Origin: Hesseltinella vesiculosa
Lineage: Eukaryota; Mucoromycota; Mucoromycetes; Mucorales; Cunninghamellaceae
Direction: 5' to 3'
Assembly (NCBI GenBank): GCA_002104935.1
Contig: MCGT01000001.1
Coordinates: forward strand, 682,001-746,000
DNA: 64,000 bases
The notes under the pieces are model-generated. The model did no database searches. It was not told where the DNA came from and worked only from the letters and a program-made list of their open reading frames with translations. Position 1 is the first letter of the stretch. The number at the start of each line of letters is the position of its first letter. Position numbers and translations under genes: made by a program. Below are positions 34,305 through 49,578 of this stretch, in pieces.

Positions 34305-36307
34305 TCATTTGATCTGGGAATATTCCTTCATGATATAATCCACAGAACGCCTGCCACAAACGAACAAAAGATGTTACTAACACGTTTTTTTTTTCATCTC
34401 CTGACTCACCTGTTCGCTGCGGATAAATTGATTTTTACGTCTTGGTCTTTTGAAGCATGGCTGCTACTTGCAAGCTCAACCTGGAACACTTCCAATGGTT
34501 CGGTCAGGTCCACTATGCCTTTGCTCGCTTTTGCGTCTAATAAATCAGGGTGTGAGCGGCGGTGGCGGCGAGAGATCGAGATTACCTTCTGTCAGCTGAA
34601 TCCCCACGAACATGTACATGACATGAAGAGCCCCAGGATAACGGACCAAAGCACTGTCGTTGTCATCCTTCAGCAGGCCCTTCTGGATACGTAATTTGTT
34701 GTAACTGGTGTTGTAGCTGACATGGGTGGTGTAGGCGCTGGTCAAGGGATGGGCGATTTGCACGGACTCGGCAGATTCCAGCAATTGCACCAAACGGGGC
34801 ATCCGATAAGGCATCTTCCACATCCACGTGCAATGGCTCTTGATAGTTTCACAGCTGATGGTCACTTGGATGAAATGCAAATAAGATGTCAACAGAGATG
34901 CTGGCTTGATTAGCTTTTCGATCTGGAGCGACAGATGCATGAAGCGCTGGTGGGTGATTTTGGCTGCTCGTCGTAATTCCTCTCTCACGACAGCCAGTGT
35001 CGAAGGCGTCACGTTGGGAGCCGCACTACTGACTGGGTAACATGGCGTGACAATGGGCATCAATTGATCTCTGAATTCAGACTGGGCAAAAAACGAAGAG
35101 GGTTTAAGAGGATAATAGCTGAGTGCCTCCTTACCATATATTCAAACCGGACAGGCACTTGGTTGTTCAAGACGGGAGGGGGGTTTGAAAACAACACAGG
35201 TACAGGCCAGCGCCATTCGGACCAAGTAATGAAAAAGCTGCGGAGGAGATCAAAAAAGCCAATGTGAGGTGGTGCACGAGTCGCAGACGAGGTATCTAAA
35301 GATTGTGGTATTGGTGACTGGTCCATGCTCATGGTCTGCATCATTAAGTAGGTCTTGAGCAAGAGCAGTGTCCAGGCACTGCCGTTCAGGAACCCCATAG
35401 GTTTGTTGTAAATGTTACGTTTTTTCGCCCAAAACTTGATTGTCTGCAGGCAAAGTCGAAACGATGATAAATCATGTTCATGCACTTGTTGCAGGATATA
35501 CTGACACACACGTGGTCCTGGACGAAAAAAAAAAAATGCAAGTTCCAGAATCGTCGCCACCCTATTGGTTTAGCTGGCACTTACCATCCATGCTGGCCAA
35601 ACAGGTTTGCTCCATACCTTCCAAAACCGCATTGTTCAGTAAATCAAGGCGCGGAGGCACCGAAGGCTTGGTCCATTGCACATACGAAATATCGATCTGT
35701 TGTCAGCCGTCAAAAGAGGGCGATCAGCCGCAAAGCAAAATTTATCAATAGCAGGTCACTTGCCTCGAAAGAGTCAACTTTGCATTTGATAATCGGGACG
35801 CTGGCGTTGCGGATCACCTTGGGTGCAGCAGCAAGAAAGGTGAGACCCGTTTGGGCTCTTCATAGAAAATATATGCTGCTTACCTCGACAGAGTTGACAG
35901 TGGGCTGGGTTCTTAGCAGGTTTGGAAATATGTTCAAAAAGTCACGCCTTCGCACATACACAGGTCCCAACATGACCAAGTCCATGTCAGCCCCGTTAAT
36001 GTAACCACCAAGCCCGTAAGAACCGAAAGGAATTAGCTGGCCTGTGACATCGGATGCTCGTTTTGGATTGTTTTCCTCAATGCATTGGTCAATAAACGAT
36101 GGTAGGAGGCTCTTCAAAAAGTTGACAACTCGCAATCTAGTACAAAAGACGACATTCTAGCGCCATTAAAATAAAATAACTGGACAAGTCGATCAATCGC
36201 GTCGAGATCACTTACCTGTCCTCGACTTTGGCATATGAATCTATGGCGCCATAGTCGACCAAGAAGTCACGCCATTTGTTTTCTATGATCTGTGAATGAG
36301 TTGTCAT
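34305..36307 (-). CDS. Divergent canonical-type poly(A) polymerase
   Basis: Multi-exon gene from MTTHSQIIENKWRDF to stop TGA at 34305. The nucleotidyltransferase head has FGSYGLGGYINGADMDLVML, the G-S then D-x-D motif of the family, and the third Asp in VDSFEIDISYVQW. The following text mirrors yeast Pap1: SFRLCLQTIKFWAKKRNIY, GFLNGSAWTLLLLKTYL, FFITWSEWRWPVPVLF, PIVTPCYPVSSAAPNVTPST, then IAHPLTSAYTT and MYMFVGIQL in the RNA-binding domain. It ends soon after, without the basic nuclear tail. The catalytic carboxylates are kept, so activity is likely, but many usually constant positions differ. It is probably a paralogue beside a standard Pap1 elsewhere. Intron 35697-35763 has a GC donor (GAG|GCAAGT). 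Confidence 0.85.
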
Positions 36308-36524
36308 CGAGAGCGAATGTGCATAAAAATAAAAAAAAAGACAAACAAAAAAAGGAAGCCCAATGCTGCTTTTTTTGAAGGATCCACCAGCAAGACAAGT
36401 CAGGCGTTTTTTCATTTTTTTTTTTTTTTTTGGCAATCGTGTGAACGCTAAAGCGAACAAAATCGTTTAGGGCTTGTTTGCCAGCCTTCTAACTCTTTCC
36501 CCTGTCTGTGCGAGAGCGTTTTAA

Positions 36525-36780
36525 TTTAATAGAGTCATTTCTCATTGTTTTTTATCGTATGCAACATTTTGGCGTGAATTGAATTGGACCAATTTTTGCA
36601 CTGTGATTTTGGATCCGATCGCCTTGGGGGTCCTCTGGGGAAATGGCCGATGCCCAAACGAAAATGCTTGAAGGTTGACTGGGTGATCTTTACCAATCGA
36701 CCTAATTTTTTAGAAACATCATCACTCATGCATATCCTATCCACACTTTAGCATCATTAATCCAATCACACCTCCGCGCG
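36525..36780 (-). repeat. Dispersed repeat, copy B (left arm of fold-back)
   Basis: Inverted relative to copy C at 37006-37299. The outer ends pair almost perfectly (AGTCATTTCTCATTGTTTTT on the left, its reverse complement on the right). Inside, GATCGGATCCAAAATCACAG is shared. The minus-strand frame reads CMSDDVSKKLGRLVKITQST and ends PRRSDPKSQCKNWS, parallel to copy C. Confidence 0.75.
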
Positions 36781-37005
36781 CGCATGACTAAGATTCCTAG
36801 CTGGTGCACAAGGCAAACTGATGAAGAAGCACCATGAACAAGGTCGCACTTGATGGAGGTGACCCAACATGTCTGAGAGAACAAGCACGTTCGCTGGTTC
36901 CCATGGCTCTGGGTGCACAGCTTGCAATCGAAGGAACTGTGCGGGAGGCTGAATCTTGCCACCTGTATCATTTTGAAAAAAAAAAAAAAAAAAAAGAAAG
37001 AAAGA

Positions 37006-37299
37006 AACAATGCACAGCACTTTTGGTGATTGGATCAATGGGTAACTTTTCCCAAGTCCGCAAATGCATGAGTGATGTTGAGGCCGAAAAAATCAGGTCG
37101 ATTGGTAAAGAACTCAACCAACTTTTGAAGCAGTTTCGTTTGGACACCTGCGATACTCCAGCTAAAAAAAAATTGGCCCATTTCCCCGGAGGATCCCCCA
37201 GGCGATCGGATCCAAAATCACAGTGCAAAAACTGGTCCAAATCAATTAGCTCCAAATGATGCATACGAGTAAAAAACAATGAGAAATGACTATATTAAA
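37006..37299 (+). repeat. Dispersed repeat, copy C (right arm of fold-back)
   Basis: Begins AACAATGCACAGCACTTTTG after a poly-A run and ends CAATGAGAAATGACTATATT. The frame reads CMSDVEAEKIRSIGKELNQL, then KQFRLDTCDTPAKKKLAHFP, then SPRRSDPKSQCKNWSKS. About 225 bases separate the arms, so the pair (36525-37299, about 775 bp) can fold into a long hairpin. Confidence 0.75.
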
Positions 37300-37752
37300 A
37301 TGGTAAGAAGTCTTGGCTCTCAGTCACTCTCTTTCCACTGGCTCGTCCCGCCCCTCCGCCATTTCATACGTTGCTGCAAGCTATGCTTGTGTCGAAAAGA
37401 CTGGAGGAGGCATGTAGTTTGCCTTCAGATGGCAAATGCTCATGGGAAGTCTGGGTCTATTCCATGGTTCCTACGACGGACTATGATTCCTGGCTCTTTG
37501 TGATCCGATGCATGGTTTTTTATATTAGAAAGTGAAAAATAGAACTTGCCACTGTGAACTGACCTCTTTCTTCCTGACACATTTGGCAAGCTGAGATTTT
37601 TTTTTCGTGAAATGTGTCTACCACCTAAACTAACTTTTTTTTTCCATTTTGGTAGATGCCTGTGTCAATTTTTTTAACAGGTGTTTATCGTGGAAATAGG
37701 GTGCTTATTAGAAATATTATAAATAGGAAAGATCGCTGTCAAACGAATGTTT

Positions 37753-38527
37753 CTAGTACAAGGTGACGGCAGTACCGACAATCATGGCCACCATACCCAA
37801 GGCAACAGTCTTACGGGTGGCATCGCTCTTGCTGGCGGTAGCAGAAGCAGAAGCAGAGGCGGTGCTGGCAGTCGACACGCTGGAGCTAGCACTGGCAGCC
37901 GAGGCACTGCTGGAAGGCATCACGACAGAAGATGAAGGGGGAGGGGGAGCTAGATAAATTCAAAAGAGGAGAAAAAAAACCAAAAGGGCTCAGTCAGCCG
38001 TGCTCTTTTCATTGCGTCCGAGGAGCTTACCCGTGGTGTTGCCACCGGAACCACCTTGGATGACAAACATAGGGCTGTAAGCAAGATCAGGCGAAGTACC
38101 AAATTCAAAGGCATCTTATCAAAAAAAGCAGGGGGTGAGGTGAGTGACTTTATCTCCTTGTGTCACACTTACAGGTGTTGCCGTTGGAAATGTTGGCAGG
38201 GACGGCCCAAGAGAAAGAGCCATCGGCAGCGGACACATTGGTAGCGATCACAGCCACAGGTTGGAGAGCAGTGGCACTTCCAGAGGCCAAAACAATTTGA
38301 CTGATGGTGTCCACAGTAGGGTTGATCCTGAGAACGAAAGCAAAAAAAAGTCAGTTTCGGGTTCCCTGTGAAAAAAAAAAGGGCACGCCGCTTTACCAAG
38401 AGATCAAGGCAGTTTGACCAGCAGTGTACACGGTGCCTTGCAAAGGAGAGGTGACGCTGAGAATACCAGCTTGCTGAGCCAAAGCAGCAGAGACAGTCAA
38501 GCTAAGAGCAACCAGTGACTTAAACAT
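37753..38527 (-). CDS. Kre9/Knh1-like secreted GPI-anchored wall protein
   Basis: About four exons. The signal peptide is MFKSLVALSLTVSAALAQQ. The mature part has the Kre9/Knh1 N-terminal domain phrasing: ILSVTSPLQGTVYTAGQTAL, INPTVDTISQIVLASGSATA, VPANISNGNTYAFEFGTSPD and SPMFVIQG. A linker starting APPPPSSSVV is followed by a Ser/Ala/Thr-rich O-glycosylation region. The C-terminal hydrophobic tail TVALGMVAMIVGTAVTLY fits a GPI attachment signal. Kre9-type proteins act in cell-wall beta-glucan assembly in yeast; this shorter two-part form is common in filamentous and early-diverging fungi with unknown exact role. The stop is TAG at 37753-37755. Confidence 0.85.
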
Positions 38528-39975
38528 AATAGCCAAGAAATGAATAGAGAATATTTAGAAGAAAGAAGAAAGAAATTGGAAAAACAGGAATAAAAAAAAA
38601 ATAAAAAGGTTACAGGTGTCCCACCACCCAAACCGAATCACAGCCAATAGAATGCCATGGTTGTTCACGGCTGTTCATCTTTCCTGTACTGTACGTATTT
38701 CATGCTAGAATTTTCTTGAACCTCTTTGTCAGACCCCAGCCCCACTCCAACATAAGAATGGATGTCACCAAGTCTCGTTCCTTCTTCCTTCTTCATCTTT
38801 GTTTGTGCCAAGAACAAACAAACGCTTCGCCTTGCTGCCCCAAAATGGCGTTGGCAAGTTGCCTTAAAAAGGACGTGTAGGAGTAAAAAAAGAACCACTT
38901 GGAAAATCCCTTTCAAATGGGTGGTTTTAAAAAAATTTACCTTTTTCTCACCACCCTTGCCCTTGCCCTTGGATAAAAAAACTCTCAACAGTCCGGCAAA
39001 AAATAAAAAAGGCTGATCACAATCCTATTCCAAAATTGCTCTTTTATTATATTGAGTGTGACAAGAAGTCCTCCTTTTGTGGTTAAGCACTTTTTTTTTT
39101 CACAAAAACCGTCCTGAGAATTTTTGTCGGTGGCTGACTATGAATTGGACTAAAAAGGCGAGTTTTTCATTTGTCTTCATTTCTGAACGACGCCATTTTT
39201 TTTTTGCCACGATCAGGGCTGCCTGATGAGTTGAAAAAAGGTAGTCTTACGGTTTTCAATGCAATTTTGAAGGGGACACAAAAGTACCCTTGCACAAAAG
39301 CAGTAAAAAAAGAAATTTGCTGCAAACCAACTTTTTTTCAAAAAAGGAAATCATTGGTATTTTGGTGCAATCAGTCAAGTCATCTGAGCAAAGGCACTTC
39401 ATCTCTGCTTCGTGATACACGCACAGGGCATTTTTTATCTCAATTTGTAATTTAGCCATCAATCATGATATAAAATTGGCATTGTGATAAAATTTCAATG
39501 TGAAAGAAATAATCAAACGTGATATCGCTGCTTCCAATCAGCTGGCTTTTTCGCCCCACTGCCCTGGCACAGACATGATACCAAAACTTATCCTGCAAGA
39601 AAAACAAATCCCTTCACCTGATCGTGCAATATCTAATTGGTACATTGGAAGATCTACTCAGTCATATTCATCAGATTTTTTTTCTTTTGCTAGGAACCGG
39701 AGCCGAGGATATGTACGGAACCAGTTCAACCGAATGGTTTAACGGCACGAGGTCTGACGTATTATTCAACCTGCGATGTTGACCCTTCCTTTGCCACCTG
39801 TCCTCATAGAGGTGCAACAAGTTGTCAACGATACGGTTATGCGACGTCTGATCGGTTATTGTGTCTCGTTGGAGAAACAATACAGCATGCTCCCAATTGT
39901 CTTGGTTTTTCCTATCAAGTCCATTCGATTTGAGGTAGAATGGATGACTTACAAAAGCAGAAAGAACAATTGACC
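38528..39975. other. Gene-poor AT-rich spacer
   Basis: No gene supported between the wall-protein start and the transposon. Open frames (for example 39171-39455) are low complexity and unlike any family I know. Part of it must be the promoter of the wall-protein gene. Confidence 0.45.
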
Positions 39976-39984
39976 GAAAATGAT
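39976..39984. repeat. Left target-site duplication (9 bp)
   Basis: CCGAAAATG directly before the left terminal inverted repeat; identical to 43981-43989. Nine bases is the usual duplication of Mutator-like elements. Confidence 0.9.
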
Positions 39985-40190
39985 TTGAATGAGGAGTTTC
40001 AGAGAATACACGGACATAAATGTTACACTGGGCTTGGAATCGTCCAATAAAATGGATTTTCTGTTTTTGGAATTTTCACCTAACATCACCCATCCGGGTT
40101 CATGTCTCTCTATCCTCACTCAAACCCGGATGCAAAAAAAAGGGGAGGCTGAAAAAAAACATTTTTTTTTCTTCTTCTTCAACAGCTTTA
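39985..40190 (+). repeat. MULE left terminal inverted repeat
   Basis: Starts ATTTGAATGAGGAGTTTCAG and ends AACAGCTTTA. Contains a hairpin formed by CATCCGGGTT and AACCCGGATG about 20 bases apart (near 40091-40133), a possible transposase-binding or structural site. Confidence 0.92.
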
Positions 40191-40329
40191 CTACTGTATA
40201 ATATTTTCTTCCTTTTTTTGTCAATCGCACTAGTTGCTTTATTATGTAAGCTGTAGTATGAGCTCACATAATAACCGCTCTATTTATTTTTATGCTGTAT
40301 TAATATCTTGTTTCCCAATTTATTACAGC

Positions 40330-43752
<3,423 letters not shown>

Positions 43753-43773
43753 CGAGCGTCACATTATAAAGTT

Positions 43774-43980
43774 ATAAAGCTGTTGAAGAAGAAAAAAAAA
43801 ATGTTTTTTTTCAGCCTCCCCTTTTTTTTGCATCCGGGTTTGAGTGAGGATAGAGAGACATGAACCCGGATGGGTGATGTTAGGTGAAAATTCCAAAAAC
43901 AGAAAATCCATTTTATTGGACGATTCCAAGCCCAGTGTAACATTTATGTCCGTGTATTCTCTGAAACTCCTCATTCAAAT
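43774..43980 (-). repeat. MULE right terminal inverted repeat
   Basis: Reverse complement of the left repeat, from TAAAGCTGTTG to CTCCTCATTCAAAT, with the same internal CCGGGTT/AACCCGG hairpin. Confidence 0.92.
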
Positions 43981-43989
43981 CCGAAAATG
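43981..43989. repeat. Right target-site duplication (9 bp)
   Basis: CCGAAAATG, identical to the left copy at 39976-39984. Confidence 0.9.
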
Positions 43990-44510
43990 TCCAAAAACTA
44001 CTAGAAAACAAAAAAAATCTGAAGGTTACTGTAGCCATTTTTTATTTTTCTATGCGCCACTCAGCTCCCTCACCTGCTCTCCTTTTGATAGAACCGCATC
44101 CTAGACACTATATCTCGGGTTCGATATTTGGAGATCTCAAACGTAGGGCTAGGACTACCAGAGGCCATACCCACGAGCCTCGTGGTTGATACTGTATGAA
44201 CCTCTTTTAACTCATCCGGGACTGTCTTACCCGGTTGACCCCAGGCGGCATTTTAAACCGGCGCCGTTGCTTTTTCACTCTTGATGATGATGACTTCTTT
44301 TTTATTACGAAACTTCAGACGTTGACGATTCAATGCAGAGACAGGGGTCATGGATAGATGTTATTGTGTTTGGTATTGTGTCAGGGGCATTGTGCTGGTG
44401 GGATATATTGACAGGCCATGCGTGCCTTGTTCCAAGGTGGGCACAAACAGCTGTTGCCATTCTTCTTCAGGCACCAGCGCCCCAAACAGCATGGTCATGT
44501 GTTCACCAAG
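43990..44510. other. Intergenic
   Basis: Spacer between the transposon and the 3' end of the FUSC gene. No gene seen; some short GC-rich stretches near 44200-44270 do not form a convincing tRNA. Confidence 0.4.
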
Positions 44511-47500
44511 CTATGGATTAAAGTCAAGCAAGGTGAGCCTCCCTCTTTTGTGCTTTTCATTGACAAGCCTTACTTTGTCCAGGTCTCGGATAATGTCTTC
44601 GATCATGATGCTATAGGCAAAATAGATCATGTAGGCTTGCTGGTTTGGATGAGAGGCCAGGCGATGGTCCTGGCGCAATTCCTGGATCAGCAGCAACCAG
44701 GCGGAGCGGGCCGGCGGGAAGTAGGGCGGCAGCGGGGTTTTGAGATGCAGGGCCGAAGCAAGCAGATAGAAATAGAGGAGCACGTTGCCGACCATGTCGC
44801 GAGCCAGGTGGCCGGTGGGCACCACCATGGCTGGGTACACTTCTTGGATCCACACGTCCTTGGTGACGACGGTGCGGATGGCAATCATCTTGTCCACGAG
44901 GTTCTGACCAGCATCGAGCATGTGGCGGTACGTTTGCACCGGGAAAGCACCCTTGAGACGCGGCTCGTTGGGCGTCTGGGCCAGCAAGGCGGACATCTCG
45001 ATGAGGTCGCGCTGCAGCGTCAGCTCTTGATTCACCCATACCTTGACGCAAGCGCGGTCGGGCTGCTTTTTGGATATCAGTCGTTGATACTGCCAGCCCA
45101 CACGCAACAGGAAATCCGACAGGCCTTTGCGCAGCTCGACTCGCGCTTCGTACGGCCAGCAGTAGTTGGTGGCAATCAAGCCCACCACCACGCCCACGAG
45201 GATGGCCACGGTGCGCTGGAACGCCAGGCGCCAGACTTCCACCTTGTTCGCTTCGCGGTCGTTGTATTTGTTGAGCATCACCAGGTTGTAGGCCAGCAGC
45301 GTAAATTGGCCAAACTTGCCATGCTTGTGATGGAGAATCAGCCAAAAGTTGGGGATGGAAAACAGCCAGGTCAGGACGGGAAGCACGTACATGTTGGCTG
45401 GGAACAGCATATAGAACACCATGGCCGAGACGCAGCCCAGGATGGTCGAGAAGATGCGGTAGACTGCCACAAGATTCGTGCCGCCTACAGTCGGGGTCAT
45501 CACCACCATTAACTGGCAAAGTAGAAAAAAAAAAAGGAGTTAAGCGGGCTGTGGAAAATAAGCAATGCACGGATGTATTACCGTGATGAGGGCCCATTCC
45601 ATGCGCCATGTCCGGAAGATGGAGCCAGTGGGGGATAGAAAGGCAGGGATGGCAAGCAAGATGGCGGCCACCGTGGATTTAATGGCATAGCGCATCGTCT
45701 GCAGTTTGAAGAGCGAGAAGACCCACCAGACGCGGAGGAAGAACTTGCGCCATCGCGTGGTTGGGGCTGGGGTATGCAGCGTATGAAGACGGTGGCGCTC
45801 GTTTGGCACAAACGCCTGGGAGGACGACGAGCTGGCAACGGAGTCGTGCTCTTTCGCTCTTGCAGCTTCCTGGCGGCCCCACCACCGGGCAAGGCTGGAG
45901 TAGATGTATTTCCAAAGCGGCATGGGCTGATACTGCTGCTTCACGGTGAGCTGGTGCACAGCATCGACCATGGCGATCAGCTCGAGGGTGAACTCCTTCA
46001 GGTTGAACACGAAAAAATACACGAGGAACAGGTCTTCGCTGACTTTGGGCTGGTGGACGTGGTCGAGGGCGCGGCGTTGGGCAAGGTCAAAGAGCTCCAT
46101 GGCCTGGATCAGGTTGGCTTTCAGCCGAGGGCAGTCGGGCGGTAAGGGCTGGGTCCAGGAAAACAAGAAGCGATGGGAGGGAGGGCAGGGTTGGAGGCCT
46201 TGCCGCAAATGATACAAGGTACGCTTGCAGGTGTAGGCCAGCGATTTGAGCGGGCGCCGGATGGTTTGCACATAGTCAATCAAGGTGGTGCTGTAGGGCT
46301 CTTCGAGCGAGAGCACGTCATCGACTGCAGGCGCTGGGGCCTTTTCCATCGGGCTAGAGCCGTCGGCTTCAGGTGGAGGGTGGTGTGTGTCGTTTTTTTT
46401 CATGCGCTGGCGTTTCATTTCGGATTCAAGGCGGCGGCGGCGATGGCCGGCACGGATACTCCAAGAATCGCTGGGTGCCATGAGGGGGGAGGTGATGGAG
46501 TGGGCGGACATGGCCATGGAGGCGGGTGTACCAGGAGGGAGCGGTCGGTCGGTGTGGTGTGGGTCCGTGACTTGCTGAGAAGATTCACCGGCAGGCGAAG
46601 GATCGCTATCTTGGCTATGCAGAAACTGGATGCCACAGCTACTCCGAAGGCCGCCCACGTGCTGGGACAGTCGCTCCATGCTTTTGATGATAGCATCGTA
46701 TTCGTCGGTGCAGCCGCGGATCTGGGTGTTCCAGAGACTTTCCAGCTTGGCTTCTTTGAGTGACTTTTGCAAGGAGGTGAAGCTGGATCGGTGCGAATCG
46801 ATGGCGGTTTTCAAGGACTCGTTCGCTGTGAATTCAGGCAAGTCGTCGTCGAGCAAAAAGGTTTTTGTCAACAACTTCAACAGCACTTGATACGACTGCA
46901 GCGTCTTTTCCAAATCTTGCCTGGAAAAAAAAATCAAAGATGCATAAGCATTCGGCATGAAAAAAAAAAAAAATAGACAGAGCTTACTGTAATTTGGTGG
47001 TTGCAGATGTTGGCCAGAAGACAATGCAGCAAGCAACAGTGACCAGTGTACCAATAGCCACTGCAGACGTAATTTGCTGGATACGGGTGGTATCAAAATC
47101 CCCTTGATTAGCCGACCCTTCTTTGACCACGTTGATGAAAATGATGATGAAGCAGAGGCTCGAGGCTGATGGAAAAAAAAAAAAAAAAAAAGAGGGGGAT
47201 CATGAGATTCAGTGACATGCATTTTTTTTTTTGAGATTTTTACCAGTGGCAACAGGAGGTTTGTTCCAATGGGCTTTTAAAAAGGACACGGCAAAGACGG
47301 AGCCAGCGAGCCAAAAGAAGAGCGAAAGCAGATGGGCAACAATGGTCAAATGGTGGTCAATGAAGAAATCGGTGGTGACCATGGATCCAAGACATATGAC
47401 CAGCGCAAACAAGGTATAGCCCCATCCATAAACTGCAGCCTCGACCATGCCGCCCAGAGTCTTGGCTGGGTTGAAAAAGACAGTGGCGGTGGCGACCAGA

Positions 47501-48296
47501 TGGCTTGACACACGATTGTTCCCAATCAGAGCATTCCAGGCCGGTACAAAGGTGAAGAGGGATCCTAACAAGTAGGCAAAGCTACATTTCAGGACGGCCT
47601 GATGCGCAGGCGTGAAGGAGACGTTCCCAAAACGTTTCATCCAAAACTTCCATCGAGGCGTTTCATCAGGCTGCATGATCGATGGTGTGGTAGGCGGCAT
47701 TTCCTTGTGTGTGGAGCTCCCGCCATGAAGGAAAAAGGTGGTCTGGCCGTCCTGGTCGCTGTTGCTCGTGTCCGTTTCTTCTTCGTCTTCTTCTTGGATG
47801 GTTGTGCTTTGGTAGGATGGCCTTGGCCAATGGTTGAGGAGCGGCTGTCTGTCCTCTGTCTCACTGGTCAAAAAAAGAAGCTTCCATGAGCCAAATGGCC
47901 ATTTCCCCTTTTTTTAATTGTTTGTTTACGCTTTTTTTTTTTTTTTGTTTACCTATCGATGGTGTCATGCGAGGTCATGATGGGATCGGAGCGGCTGGGA
48001 AAAGGTGTGGGGCCGTGGCCAAGGACGTGATCCAGAGTGTCGAGGTATCTTGTTTCAGCAGTGGTGGAGAGGGAGATGGTGCGGCGTTGCAAAGTACCGT
48101 CGTCCATGACCACTTCGATTTCACTTGAAGGAGACATTGGGCGCATGGTGGGTCGAGCAGGGTGGGAGTGGGGCATAGAAAAAAACAGATCGCTGTCAGC
48201 TGTGCGTGCCGATGACATGACAGGTGGGGCAGGTCGTTGTGTTGGGATGGGGATGGCGTTCTTTGGCCGTCGAGAATGTTCAAGCGCCCCGTACAT
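44511..48296 (-). CDS. FUSC/ArAE-type multi-pass membrane protein
   Basis: A large protein of about 1100 residues in at least five exons. It has a disordered, Ser/Pro-rich N-terminus, then a first bundle of membrane segments (SFAYLLGSLFTFVPAWNALI, GMVEAAVYGWGYTLFALVIC, LSLFFWLAGSVFAVSFL, ITSAVAIGTLVTVACCIVFW). A central cytoplasmic region of about 450 residues has basic and Pro-rich patches. A second bundle follows (STVAAILLAIPAFLSPTG, LGCVSAMVFYMLFPANMYVL, LAFQRTVAILVGVVVGLIAT) and a helical C-terminal domain ends RLTLLDFNP. This two-bundle layout is that of the fungal FUSC group (ArAE and DUF2421-type proteins, distantly like plant malate channels and bacterial aromatic-acid exporters). Substrate and membrane unknown. 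Long frames on the opposite strand are shadows. Confidence 0.85.
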
Positions 48297-48712
48297 TCTT
48301 GTCTGTGGTATACAATGATATGCCTTTGTCTACGAGCTGGAAGAAAAAAGAAAAGAACAAATGTTTTAATGTAAAAAAAAAAAAAAAAAAAGGGGGAGGT
48401 GGCTACTACCTTTCAGGGGCCAGCGCCCAAACCGGTGTAACAAGAGAAGCATTGGCCGCTTCTAAACCTTGATCCAGAAACGATCTGGTTAGTGCTATTT
48501 TCTTGCTAATGTGATGAAACATCCTTTTTGCGTTTTCAGTGTTTATGCTCTTACCTTTCGCCATCCAGGATCATCTCTTGGCGGTGGCTTTGGGGTAGAA
48601 GAATCTACTCTGAGAATGAGTGAGTTTATTTGTTGGCCGGCCATGATCCATCCTGTCATAATTACCATGTCAGCAATCAAGGAAGGTTGTACTGACACCA
48701 TGCATACAGAGG
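48297..48712. other. Intergenic
   Basis: Short spacer between the FUSC gene start and the AlkB-like gene stop, containing an A run followed by a G-rich patch (about 48373-48398). No gene seen. Confidence 0.4.
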
Positions 48713-49578
48713 CTAGAGCGGTTGTTCTGGAACCATCTTGCGTAGGGTCACACTCACGCGATTGCCGCGGACAGTGTACTGGCCATCAACGTCATCCGCT
48801 AGCCTTTCTGGAATACCGTGCGTCCATGCCCACCGTGCAGCACCTGTCAAAAGGAGAATGTCGCCAGGATGCAGCAGAAGATCCACGCCAGCATGTGCAC
48901 CCTCGCCTCGATAACCATAGCCTTGTTTCAGGGCTTCATCATTGGCCAGGCGCATTTCCATACAGCATGATGATAGCAGCGAGAGTATCACAATCCCGTC
49001 TTCAAACCTACACCATAGAGAATATATATATGTATATGATAAGCATGACAGAAAAAAAAAACATCGTTCATGCCACTGCGTGAGAGAGGGATGCAAAAGC
49101 GCTTACCTTGCTAGATCTACGTGAGGTTTGATTCCCTGACCTGAAAAGAACAATGAACGAGTCTCATTAGTGCCTCCAGTGCCAAAAGATAGGTAGCAAA
49201 CGGGGGGGGGGTTTTACCTTTGTCGTAGCGATTGTATATGGCTTGATCAAAGAGAGGCAGGCGATCGTTTATACTGGGAGGAAGCAGGCTCTTCTGATGC
49301 ACAATGTCGGCCAGCCATTGCAGATGGTGGGAAAGAGAACCAAACCTCATGGCCTGATTGTTGGCACCAAACACATTTTCATCGACCATTGCCTGGAGCA
49401 TAGACATCTGCTGCTGATGATCAAGCGCTTGCCGCCAGAGGATCAACCCAGGCACGTCGTCGAACGTTTCCACATGGCCGTTCTCCACTACCAGTGATGC
49501 GTCAGTCAACGAGAGGTTGAACTGGTCCTCATCATCTTCGTCATCAGATCCAAAGATATCTCTCCAAGCCATTGTCAT
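48713..49578 (-). CDS. AlkB-like 2-oxoglutarate/Fe(II) dioxygenase
   Basis: Three exons (49218-49578, 49107-49140, 48713-49007) sum to 690 bases, 229 residues. The N-terminus is acidic (DIFGSDDEDDEDQF). The double-stranded beta-helix carries the iron ligands H-x-D in QGIKPHVDLARFEDGIV and the distal His in WAWTHGIPER, with the Arg pair in NRVSVTLRKM that binds 2-oxoglutarate. The text DLLLHPGDILLLTGAARWAW is typical of AlkB homologues of the ALKBH4/6/8 kind. Such enzymes remove alkyl or other groups from nucleic acid or protein; which substrate applies here cannot be told. There is no added RRM or methyltransferase domain, so it is not a full ALKBH8. Confidence 0.88.

Larger units (their letters stand above)
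36308..37752. other. Gene-poor region carrying a fold-back repeat pair
   Basis: Holds the inverted pair of repeat copies (36525-37299, listed separately). Outside it, 36308-36524 and 37300-37752 show only spacer with A/T runs and the 3' region of the wall-protein gene. Confidence 0.45.

Noticed and set aside
39989..40201. Peptide identical to one at 43759-43974 (minus)
   Set aside because: Both are translations of the transposon's terminal inverted repeats, not a gene family.
44100..44270. Possible tRNA (GGTTCGAT-like string)
   Set aside because: No pairing acceptor, D or anticodon arms could be drawn around it.
44418..45609. Long open frames on both strands (364 codons plus, 332 codons minus in another frame)
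   Set aside because: They overlap the FUSC coding exon, whose own frame has clear membrane segments; the others are His/Gln- or Pro/Arg-rich shadows.
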